The translations under genes were made by a program, and so were the position numbers. Positions 46,501-55,930 of a stretch of 64,000 nt of DNA are shown one piece after another; position 1 is the stretch's first letter, and every line of letters begins with the position of its first letter. Source of the DNA: Prosthecobacter dejongeii (GTDB taxonomy: Bacteria; Verrucomicrobiota; Verrucomicrobiia; Verrucomicrobiales; Verrucomicrobiaceae); the NCBI RefSeq assembly GCF_014203045.1, contig NZ_JACHIF010000014.1, positions 1 through 64,000 on the forward strand, in the 5' to 3' direction. The notes under the pieces are model-generated. The model made no database searches. It was given only the letters and a program-made list of their open reading frames with translations, and had not been told where the DNA came from.

Positions 46501-47135
46501 GCCTCGTCCAGCAGCTTCTCCAGGTCCTTCGCCTCGCGGACCACGCGCATGCCACGCCCGCCACCGCCGAAGGCCGCTTTGATGATCAGCGGAAAGCCGA
46601 TCTTCTTTGCCACCGCTACCGCTTCTTTGCGGTCGCTCACGGGCTCATCCGTACCTTCTAGGATCGGCACGTTCAGCTTGCGTGCTACATTGCGGGCAGC
46701 CGTCTTGTCGCCCATCATGTCCAGGATCTTCGCCTCAGGGCCGATGAAGATGATGCCGGCATCTGCGCAGGCTTGGGCAAACTGAGGGTTTTCTGAAAGG
46801 AAACCGTAGCCGGGGTGGATGGCGTCCACGCCCTTTTCCTTGGCCAGGGTCACGATGCCCTCAATGTCCAGGTAGGCACCCAGCGGGCCTTTGTCCTTGT
46901 TCAGTTCATAGGCTTCATCCGCCTTGAAGCGGTGTGGGCAAAAGCGGTCTTCCTGCGCATAGATGCCCACCGTTTTCAGCCCCAGTTCCGTGGCCGCCCG
47001 CATCACGCGGATGGCGATCTCGGAACGGTTCGCGACCATCAACTTCTTGATCGGGCGGATTCCCGTCGGGGCAGACGGTTTGCTCGATGCAGGGGGCGCA
47101 GTGCGGGGGGCTTTGGCGGCGGCTTTCTTGGGCAT
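43575..47135 (-). CDS. pyc: Pyruvate carboxylase
   Basis: A single 1186-aa chain carrying biotin carboxylase (ATP-grasp; KKLMVANRSEIAIRVM at ~30, FGGGGRGMRVV, EMNPRIQVEHTVTE), carboxyltransferase (TTMRDAHQSLLATRMRT at ~575, MWGGATFDVTMRFLREDPW, FRIFDSLNYLPNL) and the biotinyl domain at the C-terminus with LEAMKM. It makes oxaloacetate from pyruvate, anaplerotically. The N-terminal Ala/Pro/Lys-rich ~25 residues are extra. Full-length Pyc in one gene is common in this phylum. The gene diverges from the PIG-L gene with 251 bp between. Confidence 0.97.
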   Translation of the reverse strand: MPKKAAAKAPRTAPPASSKPSAPTGIRPIKKLMVANRSEIAIRVMRAATELGLKTVGIYAQEDRFCPHRFKADEAYELNKDKGPLGAYLDIEGIVTLAKEKGVDAIHPGYGFLSENPQFAQACADAGIIFIGPEAKILDMMGDKTAARNVARKLNVPILEGTDEPVSDRKEAVAVAKKIGFPLIIKAAFGGGGRGMRVVREAKDLEKLLDEAQTEALRSFGNGAVFLEKFVGKAKHIEVQILADKHGHVLHLHERDCSVQRRHQKVIEQAPSYGVKQEIIDGLCEAAVKLAKEVNYTHAGTVEFLVDHETGEWFFIEMNPRIQVEHTVTEEITGIDIVRSQILIAQGYQVHDEPLGLPAQDKIEKSGYAIQCRITTEDPENGFTPDFGKILTYRSAGGFGVRLDGALGATNAVITPYYDSMLVKMTVYGRTYQQALDRMDRGLREFRIRGVKTNIPFLMNVVHHEDFKTGQATTRFIDNNPDLLKFVARKDRASKLLNYLADTVVNGNPFAKGHKISKAFIAAPIPKWDHKVAPAPGTKQLLTEMGPEKFCKNWVAKEKRLLLTDTTMRDAHQSLLATRMRTYDMLAVADAVARRTPDLFSLEMWGGATFDVTMRFLREDPWERLRDIREKVPNILLQMLFRGSNAVGYTNYPDNVVKGFIKHAAQNGMDIFRIFDSLNYLPNLTAAMQAVREDTSSICEGTLCYTGDILDPKRDKYDLKYYVRLAKELEKMGAHMLCIKDMAGLVRPYAAKKLVKALKDEVGIPIHFHTHDTSGLNAASIIEAANAGVDVVDAAIASMSGGTSQPNLNSIVAAMQHTPRDTGLNTEALQEFSDYWAAVRAFYKPFDTSEPYGTAEVYLHEMPGGQYTNLKEQAIGMGLGPRWPEIAHAYAEVNQLCGDIVKVTPSSKVVGDLAIECVARGVKPGDIFQLAGTKWSKDVTSMFEGWLGEPFYGMEADKAADSRKKWNALADAIVGKGGKRINGRPGTHAAKIKLDEVRAELEQKMKKKPTEDDVWSYLMYPDVFLKFAEFRKTYGDVSALPTPAYYYGLQQKEEINIELEAGKTLFVRLLNMTEPDQNGQQTAIFELNGYPRHTTVTNKLLAKDAVTKTKADPADPTQVGAPMPGMVASIAVSVGQKVKEGETLVTLEAMKMFAAVSAPTSGTVQEICVKISESVESKDLLVRLGK

Positions 47136-47386
47136 GGTTGTAGGGTTGGGAAAGGTAAAGACAGGCGATTTTCAACGTCAGCCATCCTTTTGCAAGGCTT
47201 GGCGAATTTCAGGGCATTTAAATTTTATCGTTCAGGCTTGGAGAACTCAATGAAACGATGGTTTCCCTGCAATCTAGCTCCTTCAAGCCCACACGCTGGA
47301 TCGTAAATATCCCACAATGAGACATCGGAACCGGAATCTGTGACAACAGCATGGGAAATCGGACGTAGCATGCTGTCCTTCCCACC

Positions 47387-48178
47387 ATGCCCTCCGTACT
47401 CGCTCTCTTCGCCCATCCTGATGACATTGAATTTGTTGCCGCTGGCACCATGCTCCTCCTCCAGGAGCGCGGCTGGGACCTGCATTACATGAATATGTGC
47501 ACGGGCAATGGTGGCTCGGTGCAAATGGATGGCCCCACCACCTCCCGCACACGTCTGGCGGAAGGGCAGGAGGCCGCCCGCATCCTGGGGGCCACGTTTT
47601 ACCCGCCCATCGCCGATGACCTGGAGCTCACTTACAGCGTGCCATTGCTGCGTAAAGTAGCTGCGGTGGTCCGTGAGGCACAGCCCACCATCGTCCTCAC
47701 TCATTCACCTGCCGATTACATGGAAGATCATCAGAATGCGCAACGACTGGCTTGCACCGCCGCGTTTGCCCACCCGATCCAGAATTTCGTCACCGATCCG
47801 CAACGCCCCTCCTTCCTGCATGACGTGACCGTTTATCATGCCATGCCTCACGGGCTCTGCGATCCCCTCCGCAAGCGCATCCACGCCGGTGCTTATGTCA
47901 ACACCACCAGCGTCCATGCGAAAAAGCGCGAATCCCTCGCTGCCCACGTCAGCCAAAAGCATTGGCTGGATGTCACGCAGGGCATGGATTCCTACCTCGT
48001 CAGCATGGATGAATCTTCGCGCAAGGTCGGGGCCCTTTCTGGTCAGTTTGAGTTTGCCGAAGGCTGGCGTCGTCATTTGCATCTGGGCTTCAGTGCCACC
48101 GCAGTGGATCCTCTCAAAGATGCCTTGGGTGAAGACTGCCTTATCAATGAAAGCTATGAAGCCTCGCTGAAAGAGTAG
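47387..48178 (+). CDS. PIG-L/LmbE-family deacetylase
   Basis: A zinc-dependent deacetylase of 263 aa. It shows the metal motif ALFAHPDDIEF (His, Asp, Asp), an MNMCTGNGG strand and the metal-binding HSPADYMEDHQNA (His). Family members remove N-acetyl groups from GlcNAc-containing substrates such as GlcNAc-PI, GlcNAc-inositol or bacillithiol precursors. No thiol-biosynthesis partner is adjacent, so the substrate is unknown. It is single, with a stem-loop after its stop. Confidence 0.85.
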   Translation: MPSVLALFAHPDDIEFVAAGTMLLLQERGWDLHYMNMCTGNGGSVQMDGPTTSRTRLAEGQEAARILGATFYPPIADDLELTYSVPLLRKVAAVVREAQPTIVLTHSPADYMEDHQNAQRLACTAAFAHPIQNFVTDPQRPSFLHDVTVYHAMPHGLCDPLRKRIHAGAYVNTTSVHAKKRESLAAHVSQKHWLDVTQGMDSYLVSMDESSRKVGALSGQFEFAEGWRRHLHLGFSATAVDPLKDALGEDCLINESYEASLKE

Positions 48179-48214
48179 AGAAAGCGGCTACTTTCTGTCG
48201 CCAAGAAGCAAATG

Positions 48215-48240
48215 GGGCCATGAGAGATTCCGCATGGCCC
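48215..48240. terminator. Stem-loop between convergent genes
   Basis: GGGCCATG and CATGGCCC pair over 8 bp around a 10-nt loop (48223-48232), between the PIG-L gene (plus) and the host-attachment-family gene (minus). It ends both transcripts at most weakly: only a short A-run (AAAA) follows on the plus strand. Confidence 0.45.
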
Positions 48241-48247
48241 AAAAGTC

Positions 48248-48688
48248 TCACACCTCGGCCAGTCTCTTCAAGAGTTCTTCTGGCGTTTGTCCATTCAGAT
48301 TTTTCTTCACTCGCAGGACCAATTTGTCACGCATGAGTGGTGGCAGTTGGTCTAAAACGGCACCGTGAATCTCAGGTGAGGCCACCAGTCCCCAGGTGTC
48401 GATGTTATGTTCGTCGATCAATTCCCCGATTCGCTGACCAATCTTGCGAATAGCGCGCAGTTCCAACTCGGCTTCCAAGGGCAGTCGCTCGGCGGATGAA
48501 TTGCCCTGTCCCATGGATTCCATGGCAGAAAAGCCACCGGCTTTGTCGGTGACTTGGTCGCTTAATTTTTCCAGTGATTCAGGAATGTCCATGGCATCAA
48601 GGGCAGTGATTCGCCCCTCTGCATGTCCGCGATAGGCAATGAAGTGTCCGCGATCCGTGACGATAAGAAGTTCAGGCAAGGTTTTCAT
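48248..48688 (-). CDS. Host-attachment (baeRF-like) family protein
   Basis: A 146-aa protein resembling the 'protein required for attachment to host cells' family: LLIVTDRGHFIAYRGHAEG at the start, an acidic middle with a Gly/Ser-rich stretch, and WGLVASPEIHGAVLDQLPPLMRDKLVLRVKKNL at the end. Members are distant relatives of eRF1-like release factor domains. Despite the name, attachment has been shown only for an Agrobacterium/plant context, so a housekeeping or stress role is likely. Confidence 0.65.
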   Translation of the reverse strand: MKTLPELLIVTDRGHFIAYRGHAEGRITALDAMDIPESLEKLSDQVTDKAGGFSAMESMGQGNSSAERLPLEAELELRAIRKIGQRIGELIDEHNIDTWGLVASPEIHGAVLDQLPPLMRDKLVLRVKKNLNGQTPEELLKRLAEV

Positions 48689-48795
48689 GTGGAGTCAAGT
48701 TTCTTCTCCTTCATCGCTACCGCTTACCTATCTGGCCCTCAGGAAGTGTAGATGATACAAATCACCGCGCTCCCTGAACGTAAAAAGAATCTTCG

Positions 48796-51700
48796 CTACT
48801 CTCGCACACTCAAACGGAAAAAAACACGGCTCGGCAATGTTTCCCCCGTCGCAGGAGTGGCGATCGCTTGCATCACTTGCGGATCCTCTGCGGGGGATGA
48901 TTCAGTGGTGAGTGCGACGTTGAGTGAAAGACTGCCATTGTTCTGGCCACTCCGGAACCAATGAATCAGATCTGTGGACCATTCGACTTCGGCTGTGATG
49001 TCCTGCCGATTCAAGGCGCGGTTAAAACCAAAGATCGCGTTACTCTGAGTCACCGTGATGGACATCATGCCTTTGTTCCGACTGTCTCCAGGCAGAGAGC
49101 CCATGTAGTATTCCAAAAGATTCGACACACCATCACCATCAGCGTCATCATTGGCACCTCGTTTGGCGGAATCTTGGATCAGGTTGAAAGACCAATTTTG
49201 AACAGGCCGGTCGGCAATGCTAGCTGTGGCACTTGAATTCATCCCAAGGGTGTAACTTGTATCTGCAACAGCTGCGATTTGGACCACCTCTCCACCTTCA
49301 GCTAGGTCATCCGGTAAAATCACCAAGGGTAAATTGGCAGACGATTGCCCCTCTGGGATGACGATGGAGTTCTGAAATCCTGAATAATCCAGTCCAGTGG
49401 TAGCACTGCCAGCCGCGGCTAGAGGCACCGTTAGGGCACTGGTCGTGCTGCCAGTGCGTGAAATAGTAAACAACACAGCTTGGTCGCTTCCGCTTTCACC
49501 GGCGGCAGAATCAGGCGCTGTAAGTGTGACAACGCTGGCTGCATTGGATGTCGAAAACGGAATCACAAGGATGCGTAGATCGATCGGCTGATGCGTCCCG
49601 TTGATCTGTGGTAAATCCTGGGTAAATACTCGGAACTGATTGCCGTTAGTGGCCCACGCCACGATGTTATCTTCCGCTGCCGCAGATCGGGATGAATCAG
49701 CGGTGATCAAGAGTGCTGCTGTCGAGGGATTGATGACTGTTCCATCACCGAAAAGTAGGTCCATTCCCTCAGATCCAGGGATTGCGGTGAGTCCCAATTC
49801 ACTCAGGCCTGCATTCATGTGGGTGACTGCCCCTCCACTGCTGATGGCCGCTGCAAAAACGCCCATCGTCTCTGCTGGAATGTACACAAAGCTAAACGTG
49901 CCCGCCTGCCCAGACGCATCATTGTCACGCACATCCACCACCCACCGACCGTCCTCGGTGCGAATCGAGCAAACATTGTCTCCTAAGGATCCCCCATTGC
50001 CATTGGTCACTGCCAGTAAATTGCCTGCCGTGGACAGTCCATCGATCCCATAAGTTCCTAGAACACTCAGCAGAGACACAGATACCCCCGCAGGAAGATT
50101 GCCACTCAAAATCGCGCCCGTGCTATCCACACTTGCACCTGTCCATCCTGCTTCATACGGCAAGTAGGCCACACTGATACCTGCTGTCTCTTCGGCTGTG
50201 GCAGGGTTTGCGGTAGAGCTGTTGTCATTCGCATTGTCCAGCACGCTGATATTGGCACTGCCATCCGTCCCCGCAAAAGGCAGAGCAAGATTGTCCAGAG
50301 CATTTAAGCCGGCAGAGATGGTCGTTGGGCTGTTCCAGTTCGTTGCCAGCGTAATGCCAGAATTGAAGGGGATCACTGCACCAGAAATCTTCAGGGACAA
50401 ATCACCCTCGTTGTTTCCAGGCAAGTTGAAATCATAGGGCGGTAGGCTGGTTCCCACGACTGTCCACGCTGGCAGGTCAAACAAACCGACCGAGCGTTTT
50501 TTGGAATCAGTGGGCACCGGGGCTTCGACGAAAACGGACACCGTCACTGCAACAGAATCTGCAACTTGCCCGAGGCTGTCGGTGGCTTTGGCGGTGAATG
50601 TGTACGTGCCTGGCGGTAGATTGGTTAGACTGAGGCTGAATGGGGCCTGGGTATCCAATCCCAGAGAGGTCATGGCTGCAGTTCCTTTGAAAAATTCCAC
50701 CTGACTCACGGGTGCCTCTTTATCGAGAGCATTGACCGTTAGTGTCACATTCCCAGGTGCTGGGATCGCCGTGCCATTGCTGGGAGCAGTTATCGAAATA
50801 GTGGGCAATTCATCACCTACCTGAACAGTGATTTTAGCGATGTTGGAAAGCGTGGCCGCATTCGTATTGTCCACCGCAACCGCCGAAAGATTGTGCGTGC
50901 CTAACGATGGATTTGTCCATGCAAAGGCATACGGAGCCGTCGTGTCTTCTCCCAACTTCACCCCTTCTCGGTAGAATTCCACACGCCGGATAGAACCATC
51001 CGCATCTGCTGCTGTGGCGGTGAGATTGATAGTCACGGGTGTAGCAAAAGCAGCCCCCTCGATAGGGGTATCTAAGGTAATCGTCGGCGCCTGGTTCTCT
51101 ATCGTGCTGAAACGCCGGGGTGTAGAACTACTGGTTAGGCTACCATCGGAAACAGCGGCATACCACTCGTAGTTTTTTCCAGCTTCGAGGCCTGTCCAAT
51201 TCAGGGCAGCCACACTGCCCCCTGCTGGTACGGCAACTGTACCCAATGGCACCCAGTTCATCACTGGAACCTGCATATTGTAAGGAAGCTGAACCGTGGA
51301 TTCCCAAGAGGGAATATCATCACTGGCATTGACAGCACGATCAAGAGTGGGGGAGTAACTTTGCAGACGGATGGAATTGCTCGCGGGTGAGAAGGTCAGA
51401 GTCCGAAGAAATCCATTGCCGCCATTGGTCGTCCCTTGGTAATCGGAAAGCACCGAGTAAACGGTTCGGCCCTCGTAAACATCTGCTCTCCGTCCCTCTG
51501 CATGGATGTGCCCGCAGAGCATGAGAAAAAAGTTCGGGTTGTCCTTCAGCGCATCATAGATGCCTCGACCTTGTGCGCTAAAATTGGCTGGATTACCACC
51601 GCCGATGATGGAATGGCTGGTGGCGATAGCTCGCCGATGTGGATGAGCTTTCAGTAAAGCATCTGCCCAGTTGAGGATGGCGGCATTTGGGGTCGTATCA

Positions 51701-54700
51701 TAGGCAAAGTGAATGGCGATGAAATCCAGTCCACTCGCGCTGAAAAGCTGATAGTTATTCGTATTGTCACTGCCATAGTTTCCTCCCCAATAGGTTCGCT
51801 TGGCGAAACGATTGATGCCAAAATATTGATTATAAAAGGAGGTAGAACCACCGTCATAGTTGCCAATAGGGTCGATGTCATGATTGCCCGGTGCCACGCC
51901 AAAGGGGACTCCGTGTGCGAGCAGCGTGGTCACCGGATTTTCTAAGCGTGCCATGGCAGCAGAGGCTCGTGTCCATTCGATGTCGTTGCCTCCATTGTTA
52001 CCCTTTTGCACGATGTCTCCCATGTGACTCACAAAGGCGATATTGCGAGCATTCCTGTTGTCCACGACCCACTTCGTTTGCGCTCCAAAAGTGGCGATGA
52101 GTTGCTGCACCGTGATGGTATCGGCATGGCCAGATGCACCCTCAGAATAGAATTGAGTGTCAGGGATTTGGATGAGATTGAAATCGGGGCCTGGAGCTAT
52201 TGGCGTGGTATGACGACCGTAAAAAGTTACGGTCATCGCATCGCCGTTGTCGTCAAAAACATCCGCCTTTAGCTGAACTGAGGCTTCAGTAACTGAGGTT
52301 TCATTCGCTGGTGTAGATAATGCCACCGCAGGATGATTCGCTGAGGGAAGAATATGCAGGGTGGCTACATCGCTTTCACGGGTTGCTCCTCGTTCGTCCA
52401 GCACCCGGGCAGTAACCGTGTATTGACCGATCGCAGGGGCTAACCAAATGTATTGATAAGGGGCGCTCGAGTCTTCCCCCACTTTCACCCCGTCCACCAA
52501 GAAATCCACCTTAACCACGGGGCCATCTTCGTCAGCAGCGATCGCCTCAAAAGTAACGGGGGATGAGACTGCCGCGCTGGACACTCGTGGCGGCTGAGTC
52601 AGTGTGATCGTGGGTTCGATATTTGGCACACCAAAAGGCACACCAGCCACCCAAAGGGGGCCACTGGTCAGTGCGCCGACATCAGCTCCGGCCGAACTCG
52701 CAGTCGTTGTGCCGCTGCCTTCATTGAGACCAAAACGTCCGATCAAGCCCGTAGCACTGATGATGGGTTGATCTTTACTCGAAGCGATCTCTGTCGCACT
52801 CCGTGCATAATTCCAGACACGTGCTTCATCAATACGCCCTCTAAATGCACCTTCTGCAAGACCGGCAGAATTCAAAGCGGTGCCGATACCAAAATGCTGA
52901 ATGCTGTCATAACGTGGGCGCGCATTTGCGGTGACTGTTGTCGTGCCTACTTCCACTCCATTGAGATACAATTTCCACGTGCTTGAGCCATGGTCAAACG
53001 TTGCGGCCGCGTGATGCCAGGCATTGTTAGACACAGGGTCGTGGCTGGCCGTGATGGGGAAGTTTACACCCGCAGCGATGCCAGTGCCGGGCTGTGCTTC
53101 AAAGTCAGCCACGAGTTGTCCCGCTGAATTGATACCAAAGAAGATGTTGCAGTCCACGTTACTGCCATCGCTTTCCCCACGGCCTTTGCCAAAAAGCGGC
53201 ACAGCACTCACACCTCCTGAACCTGAGCCTGATGTACGGCCAGCTCCCTCACGCCTGAACCAGCATTCCAGGGTGAATCCTGCATCGCTCATTTGCCCCA
53301 CGTTCAGTGTCGGCGCAGTTCCCATCGTCACGTAGTCATTCTGGCCATCGAATGACAAGGCTGTGTTGGCTGGGATGCTGGCGGGATCCAGCGTGATGGT
53401 CACCTGGGTTAGGGGTGTAGTGGCCACATTTCCTTCATTATCCGTAGCTCTAGCTTGGTAGTCATAATGACCGGCTGTTAGACCGACATCTGTGAACGAA
53501 TACGGGGCGCTGCTATCTGTTGCAATGACTGCCCCGTTGCGCAGAAATTCCACGTGGATCACACTGCCATCGGCATCTGTCGCGGTGGCTTCCAAGTCAA
53601 AATTTGCAGTTCCCGTGGCTGAGGCTGCCGGGGCAGGGGACGTCAGCGTCACGACTGGCAATACTGGCGCGGTAAAGAAAGCAAAGCTGAAGACATCATC
53701 TGCGGCCGCTGAAGCATTTTGAAGGTTAGGCGTTGCTGCGGGAAGATCGCGACATTCAATAACCCAACGGTTATTTGCCTGATCCCAGGCGGATGAAACG
53801 ATGTTATCTGTAGTGTTGCCCACACCACCCTCCGGACTCACCAAGAGCGTGCCAGTCTGGTTAGATTCTCCGGCGATTGTGAGATACCAGATACCTGTTG
53901 CACCTTTGGTGACACCGATGTTTTTACCTGGAGTATGGGCGGAAATATCCAGGCTAGCATCGCCATTGACTCGGCCAATCGCAGTGAGTTTTTCGCTCCC
54001 GACTTTATCGAGTGGCAAGTACACAAAACCGACCCCGTCATTTTCATAGCTGGCTCCATCCACTCCATTGTCATGGCTATAGATTGTAAACGAGCCATTC
54101 GCGTTCGCTTGGGACAAAGCGTAGTTATCTTCGTTTCGTGCTCCAGCGACCAAGAGGATTCCGTTCTGAGCGGCATTGTTTCCGGTGAGGGAATTGAGGT
54201 TGAGCGTGTATTGCCCACTGGGCGAGGCGAGATCAATGAAGTGGGTATTTAATCCCAAGGCAGAGTTTCCTACCAACTGAGTCAGCTCGCCATTATTGAC
54301 AGTATTTCGGGCGATACCGCCGATCCATCGAGTGTAAGGGAAGAAACCAAAATTGACATCCATATTCACCTCGCCTCCAGCCGGAGAACTGAATAGTGCG
54401 ATGGTATAATCTGTTAGACCATCATTGGGACCGAAACCCGCCGTGGCAAAAAAACGACCGATGGTGTCACCTTGGGCCGTGTTATCTCGCGACAATTCAG
54501 AAACGATGGGAATGAGCACCCCAACATCTGGATCCACACCCGTGCCGAAGTTTAGGCTATAGTCACCTCGGTTTCCCCCTTCGATAGAAAAGTGGGCTGA
54601 GCTCCCCGCCTTCTTCGTGAGGGTGACAGAGGTCTCCTCATTGCCGGCATCATTTTGGGTCACCGTAAGTCCTCCAAACTCGGTGCTTTGAGCTGCGACG

Positions 54701-54753
54701 AAAAGGGGTAGCCAGAAACAGGCCATTGCTAAAACATGAGGCAAACGAATCAT
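48796..54753 (-). CDS. Giant secreted protein: Ig-like, LamG, calcineurin-type phosphoesterase, Calx-beta
   Basis: 1985 aa from ATG 54753 with a signal peptide (IRLPHVLAMACFWLPLFVAAQS). Order: beta-rich N-terminal region (~30-370); an Ig-like repeat; LamG (~470-690, with FDGQNDYVTMG and ARVWNYARSATEI); a second Ig repeat; a metallophosphoesterase (~860-1140, PDTQFY, SHMGDIVQK, GVAPGNHDIDP, HSIIGGG and LCGHIHAEGR); more Ig repeats; a second copy of the N-terminal beta-rich type; a Calx-beta domain near 1755-1860; and a C-terminal DADGDGVSNLLEYYMGSLP region. It is likely exported to the surface or medium, hydrolysing phosphoesters, with Ca-binding segments. The TPR gene 34 bp upstream (in transcription) is probably cotranscribed. 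Confidence 0.85.
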   Translation of the reverse strand: MIRLPHVLAMACFWLPLFVAAQSTEFGGLTVTQNDAGNEETSVTLTKKAGSSAHFSIEGGNRGDYSLNFGTGVDPDVGVLIPIVSELSRDNTAQGDTIGRFFATAGFGPNDGLTDYTIALFSSPAGGEVNMDVNFGFFPYTRWIGGIARNTVNNGELTQLVGNSALGLNTHFIDLASPSGQYTLNLNSLTGNNAAQNGILLVAGARNEDNYALSQANANGSFTIYSHDNGVDGASYENDGVGFVYLPLDKVGSEKLTAIGRVNGDASLDISAHTPGKNIGVTKGATGIWYLTIAGESNQTGTLLVSPEGGVGNTTDNIVSSAWDQANNRWVIECRDLPAATPNLQNASAAADDVFSFAFFTAPVLPVVTLTSPAPAASATGTANFDLEATATDADGSVIHVEFLRNGAVIATDSSAPYSFTDVGLTAGHYDYQARATDNEGNVATTPLTQVTITLDPASIPANTALSFDGQNDYVTMGTAPTLNVGQMSDAGFTLECWFRREGAGRTSGSGSGGVSAVPLFGKGRGESDGSNVDCNIFFGINSAGQLVADFEAQPGTGIAAGVNFPITASHDPVSNNAWHHAAATFDHGSSTWKLYLNGVEVGTTTVTANARPRYDSIQHFGIGTALNSAGLAEGAFRGRIDEARVWNYARSATEIASSKDQPIISATGLIGRFGLNEGSGTTTASSAGADVGALTSGPLWVAGVPFGVPNIEPTITLTQPPRVSSAAVSSPVTFEAIAADEDGPVVKVDFLVDGVKVGEDSSAPYQYIWLAPAIGQYTVTARVLDERGATRESDVATLHILPSANHPAVALSTPANETSVTEASVQLKADVFDDNGDAMTVTFYGRHTTPIAPGPDFNLIQIPDTQFYSEGASGHADTITVQQLIATFGAQTKWVVDNRNARNIAFVSHMGDIVQKGNNGGNDIEWTRASAAMARLENPVTTLLAHGVPFGVAPGNHDIDPIGNYDGGSTSFYNQYFGINRFAKRTYWGGNYGSDNTNNYQLFSASGLDFIAIHFAYDTTPNAAILNWADALLKAHPHRRAIATSHSIIGGGNPANFSAQGRGIYDALKDNPNFFLMLCGHIHAEGRRADVYEGRTVYSVLSDYQGTTNGGNGFLRTLTFSPASNSIRLQSYSPTLDRAVNASDDIPSWESTVQLPYNMQVPVMNWVPLGTVAVPAGGSVAALNWTGLEAGKNYEWYAAVSDGSLTSSSTPRRFSTIENQAPTITLDTPIEGAAFATPVTINLTATAADADGSIRRVEFYREGVKLGEDTTAPYAFAWTNPSLGTHNLSAVAVDNTNAATLSNIAKITVQVGDELPTISITAPSNGTAIPAPGNVTLTVNALDKEAPVSQVEFFKGTAAMTSLGLDTQAPFSLSLTNLPPGTYTFTAKATDSLGQVADSVAVTVSVFVEAPVPTDSKKRSVGLFDLPAWTVVGTSLPPYDFNLPGNNEGDLSLKISGAVIPFNSGITLATNWNSPTTISAGLNALDNLALPFAGTDGSANISVLDNANDNSSTANPATAEETAGISVAYLPYEAGWTGASVDSTGAILSGNLPAGVSVSLLSVLGTYGIDGLSTAGNLLAVTNGNGGSLGDNVCSIRTEDGRWVVDVRDNDASGQAGTFSFVYIPAETMGVFAAAISSGGAVTHMNAGLSELGLTAIPGSEGMDLLFGDGTVINPSTAALLITADSSRSAAAEDNIVAWATNGNQFRVFTQDLPQINGTHQPIDLRILVIPFSTSNAASVVTLTAPDSAAGESGSDQAVLFTISRTGSTTSALTVPLAAAGSATTGLDYSGFQNSIVIPEGQSSANLPLVILPDDLAEGGEVVQIAAVADTSYTLGMNSSATASIADRPVQNWSFNLIQDSAKRGANDDADGDGVSNLLEYYMGSLPGDSRNKGMMSITVTQSNAIFGFNRALNRQDITAEVEWSTDLIHWFRSGQNNGSLSLNVALTTESSPAEDPQVMQAIATPATGETLPSRVFFRLSVRE

Positions 54754-54787
54754 ATCATCGGGGGGATGGACCAATCTTAAAAATGCA

Positions 54788-55687
54788 TTAGCGGACTAAT
54801 GGTGTGACTTTGACGGGAGCAGGCGGAGCCACCACGACAGTGGTCGCTGGCGTCTCCCCGAGGGCTCGCTGGGCCTTCTCTAACAGGGTAGCGAAGTAAG
54901 GTTGTCCTCGTTCTAAATTCGGTCGGGCTAGGATGTGATCTCTTAACTCCAGCCAGATCTTTTGGGCCTCTTTCGGCCGTCCCCACTGACCTAGTAGTTG
55001 CGCCTTTCGCGCTAGCCATTCATGCGGCTTTGGACTGACTTGGTACAGCCCTTCTAGGTGACGTAGTGCCACCTCATACTGTCCCGCATTCACCGTCATT
55101 TCGAAGGCTCTTTCGAGCAGTTCAGGGTGCGATTGCAATTTTGTTACTGCTTCATTCAATACCCTTGCTGATTCGGTGATATTGCCCTTTGAGAGCCAAA
55201 CATCAGCCATTTCAAAAAACACCTCAGCTTCTGGCTGGCTGCAATTCTCGATCACTTCTTGAAAGTCACAGATCGCTTCGTCCGGTCGCTGGAGTTGGAT
55301 TCGCACCCGGGCACGTTCTGTGAGCGCCTTCGCATGTTTCGGATGCGTTGCTAGAAACTCATTCAACATGGATTCTGCTGCCCGCCATTGGCCGCCTTTG
55401 GCGAGAGCCATACCCTGCACCAGCGCCACTGGGTATTGGCCTGGCGCAAGCCTTTCTGCACACTCCAGCGCCACCAAAGCCGAGCTCCACTCGCCATGTT
55501 CCTCACAGATCACAGCGAGGCGAAAATGCAGGTCCGCATTTTTCGGCTCGTTCTTCAATGCCTTCTCAATCTCGCTCACCACCTCATGGTAATCTCCATG
55601 GGCATCAGCATACCCCGCGCAGCCCCAAATGAGGCTGAACATCAGAATGCGAAAGCGAGTAGCAGAATAATAAGGCAGGAGTGCCAT
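54788..55687 (-). CDS. Exported TPR protein
   Basis: A 299-residue protein with an N-terminal signal-like segment (FRILMFSLIWGCAGYADA) followed by about six TPR-like helix pairs (DLHFRLAVICEEHGEWSSAL, KALTERARVRIQLQRPDEA, EVFFEMADVWLSKGNI) and a Pro/Val/Ala-rich tail (residues ~280-299). It is transcribed into the giant phosphoesterase 34 bp downstream, so this pair is an operon; a role in its export or assembly is plausible but unproven. Confidence 0.7.
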   Translation of the reverse strand: MALLPYYSATRFRILMFSLIWGCAGYADAHGDYHEVVSEIEKALKNEPKNADLHFRLAVICEEHGEWSSALVALECAERLAPGQYPVALVQGMALAKGGQWRAAESMLNEFLATHPKHAKALTERARVRIQLQRPDEAICDFQEVIENCSQPEAEVFFEMADVWLSKGNITESARVLNEAVTKLQSHPELLERAFEMTVNAGQYEVALRHLEGLYQVSPKPHEWLARKAQLLGQWGRPKEAQKIWLELRDHILARPNLERGQPYFATLLEKAQRALGETPATTVVVAPPAPVKVTPLVR

Positions 55688-55930
55688 TCACAGCTCCAAA
55701 GCTCCAAATTCGCTGATTCCCAAGTGAAGGTTTTGACACAAGCTTTTCGCCGCTATGAGCACCCCAACTCAATGCCCCCTGAAACCATGGACATTAGGGT
55801 TTCGCCCCGCATGACATCTCTTCTGTGTGACATTAAAATCACGTCTCTGAAGGCATCAAAAACAAACGGACGATCTTGGGGAAAGGTAAATTGCGGCTGA
55901 AAATCAAGCGAGCATTCCGTACATTCCTAG

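Noticed and set aside
45744-46661. Open frame of 305 codons on the plus strand
   Set aside because: It is antisense to pyc, whose coding evidence is overwhelming. A His/Arg/Leu-rich product without domains is a shadow frame.
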